Shown here: positions 32,262 to 40,433 of the stretch, in pieces
Position numbering within the stretch: the first letter of the stretch is position 1
Layout of the letters: every line of letters starts with the position of its first letter
Source: an uncultured Candidatus Melainabacteria bacterium
Lineage (GTDB): Bacteria > Cyanobacteriota > Vampirovibrionia > Gastranaerophilales > Gastranaerophilaceae
Length of the DNA: 47,630 nt
Direction of reading: 5' to 3'
Assembly (NCBI GenBank): GCA_934693165.1
Contig: CAKUUX010000013.1
Location: 1-47,630, forward strand
The notes under the pieces: model-generated
Seen by the model: only the letters and a program-made list of their open reading frames with translations
Databases searched by the model: none
Told to the model about the DNA's origin: nothing
Translations under genes and position numbers: made by a program

Positions 32262-33604
32262 TGAAAACAAATTGGTTTGATAAAAAAGTTTTAATTTTAG
32301 GATTATCAAAAAGTGGTATTGCTGCAGCAAAATATCTAAATTATAAAGGCGCTGATGTTTATATCACAGAAATAAAAGAAGTTAATCTTGAAGATTACAA
32401 AGAATTATTAGACGAAGGAATTAAGATTGAATCAGGTCATCATAGTGATGAATTTATAAAAGATACATATCTTGCAATTACAAGCCCTGGAATTCCTCCT
32501 CAAACAGAAATCTTTAATCGTTTAAAAGAAGAAAAAATACCAGTAATTTCTGAAGTTGAACTTGCATACAAAGAAACAGGTAAACCTTTTATTGCAATAA
32601 CAGGTACAAACGGCAAAACAACAACAACTTCTTTAACAGCACATATTTTACAACAAGAATATAAAGCAGAAGCTTGTGGAAACATTGGACTTCCACCTTG
32701 TGCTTTGCTTACAAAAGATTTAGACTATTTTGTTTTAGAAGTAAGTTCATTTCAATTACATTATAGCGATGCTTTTCAAGCTCAAATCGCTTGTTGGTTA
32801 AACTTTACACCTGACCATGTTAATTGGCACGGTAGCTTAGAAAATTATTTCAATGACAAAGCAAAAATCTTTAGAGGTTCTCAAGCACCTGCATTTGCAG
32901 TGTTTAATGCAAAAGATGAAAAACTTGTTGAATTTAGCAAAGAATGTCCTTCTGAAATATTTTTCTTTGCAGATAAAATTGGCAAAAATGCTTGTTATAT
33001 CGAAAATAATGAACTTATGTTTATGAGAAATAACAAGGTTGAAAAAATTATGGATGTTGCAGATATTCCACTTATGGGTGAACACAATTATCAAAACGTT
33101 GAATGTTCTGTAATTTGTGCAAAACTTGTAGGGTTATCTAATGAACAAATTGCAGAAGCAATTAAATCTTTTAAAGTTCCTGCTCATAGATTTGAATTTG
33201 TAACAGAAAAAGAAGGCGTAAAATTCTATAATGATTCAAAAGCAACAAATCCTGAATCAGCAATCGTTGCAATAAATTCTTTCCCAGAAAGCCAAAATGT
33301 TGTTTTAATTGCTGGTGGAAGAGATAAAAATACTGATTTGAAAGAATTTTGTAACTCAATTAAAAAACATATTTCAACTGTAGTTTTAATTGGTGAAGCT
33401 ACTCAAAGATTTGAAGAAAACTTGAGAAATTCTGGTTTTGAAAATATTTTAAAAGAAGAAACTTTTGAAGGAGCAATTTCAAAAGCTTATTCATTAAAAC
33501 CAAACGCAGTGCTATTATCACCAGCGTGTGCAAGCTTTGATATGTTTAGTGGATATGAAGAAAGAGGAGATGTATTTAAGGACTATGTCTTATCCAAAGT
33601 ATAG
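32261..33604 (+). CDS. murD: UDP-N-acetylmuramoylalanine:D-glutamate ligase
   Basis: Adds D-Glu to UDP-MurNAc-L-Ala. Rossmann-like start (KVLILGLSKSGIAAAKYL), GTNGKTTT ATP loop near 116-123, EVSSFQL, TPDHVNWHG, FYNDSKATNP and LLSPACASFDMFSGYEERGDVF at the end. 447 aa is standard. ftsW begins inside its last 20 bp. Confidence 0.97.
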   Translation: MKTNWFDKKVLILGLSKSGIAAAKYLNYKGADVYITEIKEVNLEDYKELLDEGIKIESGHHSDEFIKDTYLAITSPGIPPQTEIFNRLKEEKIPVISEVELAYKETGKPFIAITGTNGKTTTTSLTAHILQQEYKAEACGNIGLPPCALLTKDLDYFVLEVSSFQLHYSDAFQAQIACWLNFTPDHVNWHGSLENYFNDKAKIFRGSQAPAFAVFNAKDEKLVEFSKECPSEIFFFADKIGKNACYIENNELMFMRNNKVEKIMDVADIPLMGEHNYQNVECSVICAKLVGLSNEQIAEAIKSFKVPAHRFEFVTEKEGVKFYNDSKATNPESAIVAINSFPESQNVVLIAGGRDKNTDLKEFCNSIKKHISTVVLIGEATQRFEENLRNSGFENILKEETFEGAISKAYSLKPNAVLLSPACASFDMFSGYEERGDVFKDYVLSKV

Positions 33605-34781
33605 TAATAGAAAATCTTCATACGCACCAAAATACAGTGTTATGATATCTCCTCCAGATAGAACACTTATGATTGTCGTTGCATTTTTGGTAATTATTGG
33701 CTTAATGTCAATATTTTCTGCAAGTGCACCTAAATGTATTGAGGCAAACATTACACCTTTAAAATTTGTTGCTCAACAATTTGTATTTATGATTTTAGGG
33801 GTATTGGGTATTAAATTTTTTGCAAACTATGATTACAAAAATTTAGTTCCACTAACAATGTTTGTAGCAATTTTCGTAATTATTTTACTTGCCTTGGTTG
33901 GTTTAACACCTTTAGGTTTAACTGTTAACAATTCTACTAGATGGTTAAATCTAGGGCCATTAAGCTTCCAGCCTTCAGAATTTTCAAAACTTGCAGTAGT
34001 ACTTTTACTTGCTAGTGCATTTTATAAAAATCCGAAAATAACTCAACAAAAAATGGTCTACTTTTTCCCAATATTGATAATGGTTCTGTTTATTTTTAAA
34101 CAACCGAACTTATCTATGGTAATTTTGTTAGGCTTGACATCACTAGTCATGTGGCTAAGTGCAGGTGGGCCATTAAAACTTGCCTTTACTACAATTTTTG
34201 GTGGTATTGGCTTTGTTGCATTAAATATTTTTACAGCCTTAAACGGTATGTGGTCTTTGTTAAAACCTTACCAATTAACTCGTATAACAACCTGGTTAAA
34301 TCCTGAACTAGATTCACAAGGTGCAGGTTATCAAATTGTTCAATCACTTACAGCATTTGCTTCTGGTGGATTTTTCGGAGTTGGTTTCGGTAACTCTAAA
34401 CAAAAACTATTTTGGCTTCCAGAATCTCACACCGACTTTATTTATTCTGTTATTGGTGAAGAGTTAGGTTTTGTAGGCTGTGTTTTAGTAATTGGCTTAT
34501 TTTGGACTTTTATCCATAGAGGTTTAATTATCGCATCACGTTGTCCTGATATGTACGGAAAACTTTTAGCCGTAGGCATTACGTTTTCTATTGGTTTCCA
34601 AGCATTCTTGAATATATCAGTAACATGTTCATTCTTACCAGCAACAGGGGTTCCTCTTCCATTCATTAGTTATGGTGGTTCATCATTAATGGTAACTCTT
34701 TGGATGATTGGTATTTTATTAAATATTTCTAAAAAACGTATAAGAAGAATAAGGGAAAGAAACAATGTCAAATACATCTAA
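33585..34781 (+). CDS. ftsW: Lipid II polymerase of the SEDS family, FtsW type
   Basis: Polymerises septal peptidoglycan with a partner class B PBP. A ten-helix membrane protein. Features include LMSIFSASAP, NNSTRWLNLGPLSFQPSEFSKL, GYQIVQSLTAFASGGFFGVGFGNSKQK, LPESHTDFIYSVIGEELGFVG (with the conserved Asp) and GVPLPFISYGGSSL. I place the start at ATG 33585, with AAGG 5 nt upstream, instead of a non-standard start at 33528 inside murD. Position between murD and murG favours FtsW over RodA. Confidence 0.95.
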   Translation: MSYPKYSNRKSSYAPKYSVMISPPDRTLMIVVAFLVIIGLMSIFSASAPKCIEANITPLKFVAQQFVFMILGVLGIKFFANYDYKNLVPLTMFVAIFVIILLALVGLTPLGLTVNNSTRWLNLGPLSFQPSEFSKLAVVLLLASAFYKNPKITQQKMVYFFPILIMVLFIFKQPNLSMVILLGLTSLVMWLSAGGPLKLAFTTIFGGIGFVALNIFTALNGMWSLLKPYQLTRITTWLNPELDSQGAGYQIVQSLTAFASGGFFGVGFGNSKQKLFWLPESHTDFIYSVIGEELGFVGCVLVIGLFWTFIHRGLIIASRCPDMYGKLLAVGITFSIGFQAFLNISVTCSFLPATGVPLPFISYGGSSLMVTLWMIGILLNISKKRIRRIRERNNVKYI

Positions 34782-35919
34782 AAAATATACTTATTTCGTA
34801 ACAGGTGGTGGAACAGGTGGTCATATTTATCCTGCGATGGCTGTCTGTGAAGCATTAAAAAATGATGCAGAAACAAAAGATATTTTTTATATAGGAAACC
34901 CTAAAAATCTTGAATACGGTATTGTTAAAAAAGCAGGCTTTAAATTTTTACCAATAAAAGTTTCAGCTATGCCGAGAAGATTAAGTTTTGGACTTATCAA
35001 ATGGGCTTTTGAATTAGAATTAGCAAACTGGAAAGCTTTGTATTATCTTTTGAAATATAAACCTGATTGCATTTTAGGAACAGGTGGATATGTTAGTGCA
35101 CCAACACTTTTTGCAGCAACAATGATTAAAAAACCATTTATGATTCACGATTGTGATGTTCACCCAGGGATTGTTTCAAAATCAGTTGCTCCAATGGCTA
35201 AAGCTGTTTCATTAGCTTTTGAAGAAAGTGAACAATTTATAAATGCACACAGATTTTATGTAAATGGAAATCCTATTAGAAAAGCATTTAAAGATTTGTC
35301 AAAAGTAGATGCTAGACTAAATTTAGGTTTAAAAAATAAATTAACTATTTGTATTATGGGTGGTTCTCAAGGTGCAAAATCAATTAACAATGCGACAGTT
35401 AAAATTTTAAGAGAACTTTCTGAAAAATATAATGTACAAGTAATTTTCCAAACTGGTAAAAAACATTATGATACTTGCGTTGAAAAGATAAAAGAAGTTT
35501 ATCCTGAATTTGAAAATGATAAAAACTTACTTGTAAGACCATATTTTGATGATATGGCAACAGTGTTAAAAGCAAGTGATATTGCCGTTTCGAGAGCAGG
35601 TTCTTTGAGTTTATCAGAGATTTGCGCATGTGGAATTGCACCAATTTTAATTCCATATCCTTATGCTGCAGCTGACCATCAACGTAAAAATGCAAAAACA
35701 ATGCTTAAAAACGAAGCTTGTATTTATTTAGAAGATTCTGACACAACGCCTGAATCTTTAATGAAATTTTTATCTTTCTTAATTGAAAATCCAGACAAAT
35801 TGGAACTTTTGCAAAATAACACAAGAAGTTTGGCAAAATACGATTCAACAGAAAGAATAGTAAAACAATTAAAAAGTATAGCAAGATGGCAAAAGAGAAA
35901 ACGTATGAAGAAGCAATAG
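34765..35919 (+). CDS. murG: UDP-GlcNAc:lipid I N-acetylglucosaminyltransferase
   Basis: Makes lipid II at the inner face of the membrane. GT-B fold of 384 aa: GGGTGGHIYPAMAV near residues 12-25, GTGGYVSAP, the donor-site IMGGSQGA, ASDIAVSRAGSLSLSEI and PYPYAAADHQRKNA. It overlaps ftsW by 17 bp and folC by 34 bp. Confidence 0.97.
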   Translation: MSNTSKKYTYFVTGGGTGGHIYPAMAVCEALKNDAETKDIFYIGNPKNLEYGIVKKAGFKFLPIKVSAMPRRLSFGLIKWAFELELANWKALYYLLKYKPDCILGTGGYVSAPTLFAATMIKKPFMIHDCDVHPGIVSKSVAPMAKAVSLAFEESEQFINAHRFYVNGNPIRKAFKDLSKVDARLNLGLKNKLTICIMGGSQGAKSINNATVKILRELSEKYNVQVIFQTGKKHYDTCVEKIKEVYPEFENDKNLLVRPYFDDMATVLKASDIAVSRAGSLSLSEICACGIAPILIPYPYAAADHQRKNAKTMLKNEACIYLEDSDTTPESLMKFLSFLIENPDKLELLQNNTRSLAKYDSTERIVKQLKSIARWQKRKRMKKQ

Positions 35920-37040
35920 AGCTTCTAACTTCACAGGGAAAATTTTATATAAATCTAGGATTGGATAGGATTGAAGCTATATTAGAACTTCTTGGAAATC
36001 CTCATCAACACATGAAATTTATTCATGTTGCAGGAACAAATGGTAAAGGCTCAGTTTGTGCCATTTTAAACTCTGTTTTTATCCATGCAGGTTATAAAAC
36101 AGGTCTTTTTACAAGTCCTCATATTTTTGATTATACTGAACGTATAAAAATCAACGATAAAGAAATTTCAAAAGAGGATTTTGCAGAAAAAATCTTCCAA
36201 ATTGAAAAACTTGCAAGAAAAAATGATATTCATCTAACAGAATTTGAAATTTTAACTGCAATTGCTTTCTTGTATTTTAAAGAAAATAATTGTGATATTG
36301 TAATTCTTGAGACGGGCTTGGGTGGACGATTTGATGCAACAAATGTTATTACAAATCCTATTTGTTCAATTATTACATCAATTAGTTTCGACCATACTGA
36401 AAGACTTGGGAATACGATTGAAGAAATTGCATTTGAAAAAGCTGGCATTATTAAAAATGCACCAGTTGTCATTCAAAAAAACAATAGAGGTTTTGAAACA
36501 ATAAAAGAAATTGCAGGTAAAAACCTTGTTATCGCAACAAATTATCAATTTGACGACTTTAGTCTAAAAGGAATTCACCAAATAGAAAACCTTGGACTTG
36601 CATTAAGCGCAGTCAATTTAATCCTTCCAAATATAACAATTGCTGTTATTAAAGAAGCTCTAAAAGATGTTCACCATAGATGCAGATTTGAAGTTCATCC
36701 AGACAAAAAACTAATTATTGATGCAGGTCATAATCCTGATGGAATAAGAGTTTTAAGAGAAAGTTTAGATTATTATTTTCCAAACCAAAATTTTAGATTT
36801 GTTTTTGGCTGTTTAAAAAATAAAGATTATAAAAATATGATTCCATCACTTATAAAAAAAGGTGATGAGGTTTATTTTTATCACTATAACCACGCAAATT
36901 CTGTCGAAGTTGAAGAATTACAAAAATATTCACCAGTTGAATCAAACGTGTTTGAAAATGGAGAAGTACTAAAACCTGACAAATGGAATATTATTTGTGG
37001 TTCAATCTATATGATAGCTGAGGTATTGGGAAAACTATAA
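35886..37040 (+). CDS. folC: Folylpolyglutamate/dihydrofolate synthase
   Basis: Attaches glutamate to dihydropteroate or folates. Mur-ligase-like: HVAGTNGKGSVCA with the ATP loop near 49-55, TSPHIFDYTERI, ETGLGGRFDATN, ISFDHTERLG, EKAGI and the C-terminal DAGHNPDG. At 384 aa it is somewhat short for FolC (usually about 420), the C-terminal domain being compact. It overlaps murG by 34 bp, an unusual place for folC, pointing to coupled expression with wall synthesis genes. Confidence 0.94.
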   Translation: MAKEKTYEEAIELLTSQGKFYINLGLDRIEAILELLGNPHQHMKFIHVAGTNGKGSVCAILNSVFIHAGYKTGLFTSPHIFDYTERIKINDKEISKEDFAEKIFQIEKLARKNDIHLTEFEILTAIAFLYFKENNCDIVILETGLGGRFDATNVITNPICSIITSISFDHTERLGNTIEEIAFEKAGIIKNAPVVIQKNNRGFETIKEIAGKNLVIATNYQFDDFSLKGIHQIENLGLALSAVNLILPNITIAVIKEALKDVHHRCRFEVHPDKKLIIDAGHNPDGIRVLRESLDYYFPNQNFRFVFGCLKNKDYKNMIPSLIKKGDEVYFYHYNHANSVEVEELQKYSPVESNVFENGEVLKPDKWNIICGSIYMIAEVLGKL

Positions 37041-37073
37041 GTTTATGTTATAGTTGACAAAAAGGAGAAAATT

Positions 37074-37574
37074 ATGGCAAAAGATTCTAGCTTTGACGTA
37101 GTGTCAGAATTTGATAAACAAGAATTGGTAAACGCAGTTGACCAAGTAAAAAGAGATATCTCATCAAGATTTGACTTAAAAGATTCAAACTCAGATGTTG
37201 TACTTGATGGCGATAAAACAATTACAATTACAACCTGCGACGATATGAAATTGAGAAATATTTATGATATTTTGCAATCAAAAATCGTTAAAAGAGGTTT
37301 AAGTATTAAAATTTTGGATCCACAACCAGTAGAAAACGCTCTTGGTGGAAATGTAAGACAAGTTTATAAATTAAGAAAAGGATTAACTCAAGAACTTGCA
37401 AAAGCAATCGTTGCAGATATTAAGGCTTCAAAATTAAAAGTTCAAGCTTCAATTCAAGGTGAACAAGTTCGTGTAAGTGGCAAAGATAAAGATGAGTTAC
37501 AAGAAGTAATTAAAATGTTAAGAGGAAATGAAGATAAATATGATTATCCTCTACAATTTGGAAATTACAGATAA
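37074..37574 (+). CDS. yajQ: YajQ family (DUF520) nucleotide-binding protein
   Basis: 166 aa, the family length, with the family start DSSFDVVSEFDKQELVNAVDQ, SSRFDLKDSNSDV, QPVENALGGNVRQ, IKASKLKVQASIQGEQVRVSGKDKDELQ and the C-terminal PLQFGNYR. Some members bind cyclic di-GMP or nucleic acid; the role here is unknown. A GGAG site precedes ATG and a family hairpin ends the transcript. Confidence 0.96.
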   Translation: MAKDSSFDVVSEFDKQELVNAVDQVKRDISSRFDLKDSNSDVVLDGDKTITITTCDDMKLRNIYDILQSKIVKRGLSIKILDPQPVENALGGNVRQVYKLRKGLTQELAKAIVADIKASKLKVQASIQGEQVRVSGKDKDELQEVIKMLRGNEDKYDYPLQFGNYR

Positions 37575-37595
37575 TTAAAAGATTTAAGTAAATGA

Positions 37596-37625
37596 AGAGG
37601 GCGAAACCTAAATGTTTCGCCCTCT
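37596..37625. terminator. Bidirectional hairpin of the GAGGGCGAA family
   Basis: AGAGGGCGAAAC (37596-37607) and GTTTCGCCCTCT (37614-37625) between convergent yajQ and the UbiA-type gene. Compared with other copies both arms have A-C/G-T changes that keep pairing. Confidence 0.8.
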
Positions 37626-37631
37626 GTTTTA

Positions 37632-38612
37632 TTAACCTATATTATACTGCAAAATGATTGCTATACTTAGAAAAATAGAAAAATACATTTGCAAATTTCT
37701 AGCCTGATACATTCTAAACCTAAATCCTGCAATTTCTGTATTTTTTATTTTGTCCCAATTTTCAAATGGTGCATCCCAAAATCTTTTATGTGGAATTGAA
37801 TTTTTATCTTTATTAAATAATGACATTGAATTTATTAATTCTACTGCAAGAGGAGCTGTTAAAAGTGCTATTATATAAAAGGCTGAGAAAAAGCCTGAAA
37901 ATACATTATAAATCAATAATCCATAACCGATTCCATAAATAATTCCAAAACCTGCAAGAGCGTTTTCTTTGTTGCCAAATTTTTGACAAAGAGTAGGCTT
38001 ATGAGAAGCTTTATCACCATCAAAATCTAAAAGAGCATTTGTATAAAGTAATCCTATAGTGAACATCACATGGATAATACTTAAAAGAAAAACATCCTGA
38101 CTATAAGATTGAGTCATAACCCAATAAACACCACCAAAAAGAATAGGTCCAAAAACAAGTCCTACAGCCAATTCGCCAAGTCCAGAACTTGACCATTTTG
38201 CATAAGTTAAAACAAAAATTCCACCTAGAATTGCGTAAATTATTACCGGAAAACCTGTATTTAAAAACAGATAAAACCCAATAATGACAGCTATTGCACA
38301 ATATATACAAACGACATTAAAAACATCGTCTAAAGTTGCTTTTCCCTCTAAAATGTATCGACATTTTGATTTTGTTTGTTTAAGAAGAGTACCTTTTTTA
38401 GTCAAAACCTTGTAATCCACATAATCATCAAAAAGATTTGTCGCCAATTGTCCACAACAAATTCCGATAAGAGCAAGAATACCGTTTAAAACATTTCCTC
38501 CGTGATAAAAAGCAAATGTAAAAACTACAAGCCATGAAAAAACTGACATCGGAATTGTAAAAATTCTTGAATTTTCTAACCAAAACCATATACTTGAAAA
38601 CATTTTAGTCAT
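37632..38612 (-). CDS. UbiA-family prenyltransferase, MenA-like
   Basis: A 326-aa integral membrane enzyme expected to attach a polyprenyl chain to an aromatic or other acceptor. The first Asp motif is NLFDDYVDYK (near 59-68, NxxxDxxxD) and the second DFDGDKASHKPTL (near 197-209). About nine hydrophobic helices are visible. It most resembles 1,4-dihydroxy-2-naphthoate prenyltransferases, but no other menaquinone gene is near and the acceptor is open. It is last in the nanE-ROK-72aa-UbiA run and overlaps the 72-aa gene by 8 bp. Confidence 0.85.
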   Translation of the reverse strand: MTKMFSSIWFWLENSRIFTIPMSVFSWLVVFTFAFYHGGNVLNGILALIGICCGQLATNLFDDYVDYKVLTKKGTLLKQTKSKCRYILEGKATLDDVFNVVCIYCAIAVIIGFYLFLNTGFPVIIYAILGGIFVLTYAKWSSSGLGELAVGLVFGPILFGGVYWVMTQSYSQDVFLLSIIHVMFTIGLLYTNALLDFDGDKASHKPTLCQKFGNKENALAGFGIIYGIGYGLLIYNVFSGFFSAFYIIALLTAPLAVELINSMSLFNKDKNSIPHKRFWDAPFENWDKIKNTEIAGFRFRMYQARNLQMYFSIFLSIAIILQYNIG

Positions 38613-38823
38613 TCAAAATACCTTCGATACCTTTAACTTCCTCATAAGAAGCACCTGCTTCAAGAAGTTCTTCTGAAGATAGACCAAAAAGAGTTATTAA
38701 ATCCTCATTAACGTCATGTTTTTTCAAGGATTTAACAGCCTTTTTTACAGCTTCTTCTCTTGATAAAGTTTCAAATTGATTATTACGACCTTTATTCATT
38801 CCACGTTTAAAAGCTTTACCCAT
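38605..38823 (-). CDS. 72-aa protein of unknown function between ROK kinase and prenyltransferase
   Basis: A basic N-terminus (MGKAFKRGMNKGRNNQ) is followed by an acidic helical region (REEAVKKAVKSLKKHDVNEDLITLFGLSSEELLEAGASYEEVKGIEGIL) that resembles a small UBA- or HTH-like bundle. It overlaps both neighbours by 8 bp, so the three are translationally coupled. No family recognised. Confidence 0.75.
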   Translation of the reverse strand: MGKAFKRGMNKGRNNQFETLSREEAVKKAVKSLKKHDVNEDLITLFGLSSEELLEAGASYEEVKGIEGILND

Positions 38824-39694
38824 TAATAGCTCCTAAAGCTAATAATCCTGCACCAATCATGCCTGCATAATTGCCTGCAGTAGCTTTCAAAACCTTTGTT
38901 GGTTGAACAATAATTTCTTCGTTAGTTTTTTGTTCAAGATAATCAGTATCAACAAATTGAGCCATAGAACCTGATAATACAATACAATCTGGGTCAAATA
39001 AATTAGTCAACCCGATTAATCCAGCTAGAATATGGTCTTGCCAAGTGTTGAAAATATCTGTCATTAGTTTATCGCCTTTTTGCATACCTTCAACGATATC
39101 ATAAGTTGTTATATCAGGATTTTTAGACATTTCTTCGCCTGTTATTTTCAAACCTGTACCTGATGCATAAGCTTCAAAACAGTCGTAAGCACCACAAGTA
39201 CATTTTCTACGTCTATCAGGATACATTTTGAAATGCATTTCTCCTGCAGCACCAGATTTACCTTTGAACAATTTGTTGTTCAAGATAATTCCACCACCAA
39301 CACCTGTTCCAAGTGTAATCATAATAGAATTTGGCATACCTTTTGAAGCACCAATTTCATGCTCTGCCCAAGCTGCACAATTTGCATCATTTTCTACATA
39401 AACTCTTTTTTTAGAAGATAAAGATTGAAAATCAAAATCACTATAACCTGCAACCATATTACCCGTTGAACTGTTTATATGGGTACAATCAAGATTTACA
39501 GCACCTGCTGTTGAAAAAGCAATCACATCAATATTGTCTTCGTGTTTCGCAATTATTTCTCTAAAAATTTCTTCAATTTTTTTCAAATCATAAGGTGTTG
39601 AATATTTTTCAATATCAGCAACAATATTACCTTTTTCGTCAACTAAAGTGGCATAGATTTTTGTGCCACCAACATCAATCGCAAGTGCTTTCAT
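38816..39694 (-). CDS. ROK-family sugar kinase (glucokinase or N-acetylmannosamine kinase)
   Basis: 292 aa. ATP motif AIDVGGTKIYATLVDEKG (5-22), EHEIGASKG after the NDANCAAW sugar site, TLGTGVGGGII near 127-137, and the ROK zinc site with CTCGAYDCFEAYASG near 164-178. Family members phosphorylate glucose, ManNAc, GlcNAc or other hexoses. Because nanE lies 14 bp upstream, ManNAc kinase (NanK) is a serious alternative to glucokinase. Confidence 0.92.
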   Translation of the reverse strand: MKALAIDVGGTKIYATLVDEKGNIVADIEKYSTPYDLKKIEEIFREIIAKHEDNIDVIAFSTAGAVNLDCTHINSSTGNMVAGYSDFDFQSLSSKKRVYVENDANCAAWAEHEIGASKGMPNSIMITLGTGVGGGIILNNKLFKGKSGAAGEMHFKMYPDRRRKCTCGAYDCFEAYASGTGLKITGEEMSKNPDITTYDIVEGMQKGDKLMTDIFNTWQDHILAGLIGLTNLFDPDCIVLSGSMAQFVDTDYLEQKTNEEIIVQPTKVLKATAGNYAGMIGAGLLALGAING

Positions 39695-39708
39695 TCTTTC
39701 CTCTATTC

Positions 39709-40386
39709 TTATCTTTGTATAAATCTTTTTGTAATTAATTGTGGTCGTGTAATTGCAGAACCGATTACAACACAGTGAGCGCCTATTTCAAAAGCTTTTG
39801 TTACTTCTTCAGGTTTCCAAATTCTACCTTCTAAAACAACTGGCTTTGATGTCTTTTTAACAAGGTTTTCTAACAACTCAAAATCAGGCTCATTATTTTT
39901 CAATGGTGAATATTGAGTATAGCCAGAAAGTGTTGTAGATAATATATCAACGCCCATTCTTTCACATGCCAAACCTTCATCAAGAGTTGAAATATCAGCC
40001 ATTGATACTCTGTTTTGCGTTTTTATAAATTTGATAATTTCTTCAACTGTACAATTTGGTCTTTTTCTCAAAGTTCCGTCAAATGCAATAATGTCAGCAC
40101 CTGCTCTTACAAGCTCTTTAACCTCTTTAAGAGTTGGTGTTATATAAACTATTTCTTGCCAATTTGCAGGAATTGAATCAGGCTTTGTAAGACCAATTAC
40201 AGGAACATCAGTAAGTTTTTTAGCATTTTTTACATCACGAGCACCTGCAACTCTAAGTCCACCAGCACCACCTTTTAAAACTGATTGCATCATCGCAATC
40301 ATACATTCTTCTTTGTATAATGGCTCATTAGGCATGGCTTGAACAGATACTACTACTTTGTTTTTCAATTTATCAATAATATTCAT
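39709..40386 (-). CDS. nanE: N-acetylmannosamine-6-phosphate 2-epimerase
   Basis: Converts ManNAc-6-P to GlcNAc-6-P in sialic acid or amino-sugar catabolism. A TIM barrel starting VVVSVQAMPNEPLYKEE, then GGAGGLRVAGARDV, VIGLTKPD, DIIAFDGTLRKRP, MADISTLDEG (catalytic region) and VVLEGRIWKPEE. I use ATG 40386 (225 aa, family length) because TATAAT ends 6 nt upstream; the open frame continues further without support. nanA, neuraminidase and transporter genes are not in the window. Confidence 0.94.
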   Translation of the reverse strand: MNIIDKLKNKVVVSVQAMPNEPLYKEECMIAMMQSVLKGGAGGLRVAGARDVKNAKKLTDVPVIGLTKPDSIPANWQEIVYITPTLKEVKELVRAGADIIAFDGTLRKRPNCTVEEIIKFIKTQNRVSMADISTLDEGLACERMGVDILSTTLSGYTQYSPLKNNEPDFELLENLVKKTSKPVVLEGRIWKPEEVTKAFEIGAHCVVIGSAITRPQLITKRFIQR

Positions 40387-40392
40387 ATATTT

Positions 40393-40398
40393 ATTATA
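40393..40398 (-). promoter_or_regulatory. -10 box directly before nanE (leaderless start)
   Basis: Minus strand TATAAT, AAATAT, ATG (40386). It is back-to-back with the promoter of the divergent 473-aa gene, 22 bp away. Confidence 0.5.
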
Positions 40399-40419
40399 CA
40401 TTATAATTAAAATTTTTGT

Positions 40420-40425
40420 TATAAT
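40420..40425 (+). promoter_or_regulatory. -10 box directly before the 473-aa membrane protein gene
   Basis: TATAAT, 8 nt, ATG at 40434, with no ribosome site. Confidence 0.45.
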
Positions 40426-40433
40426 TAGTTTTA

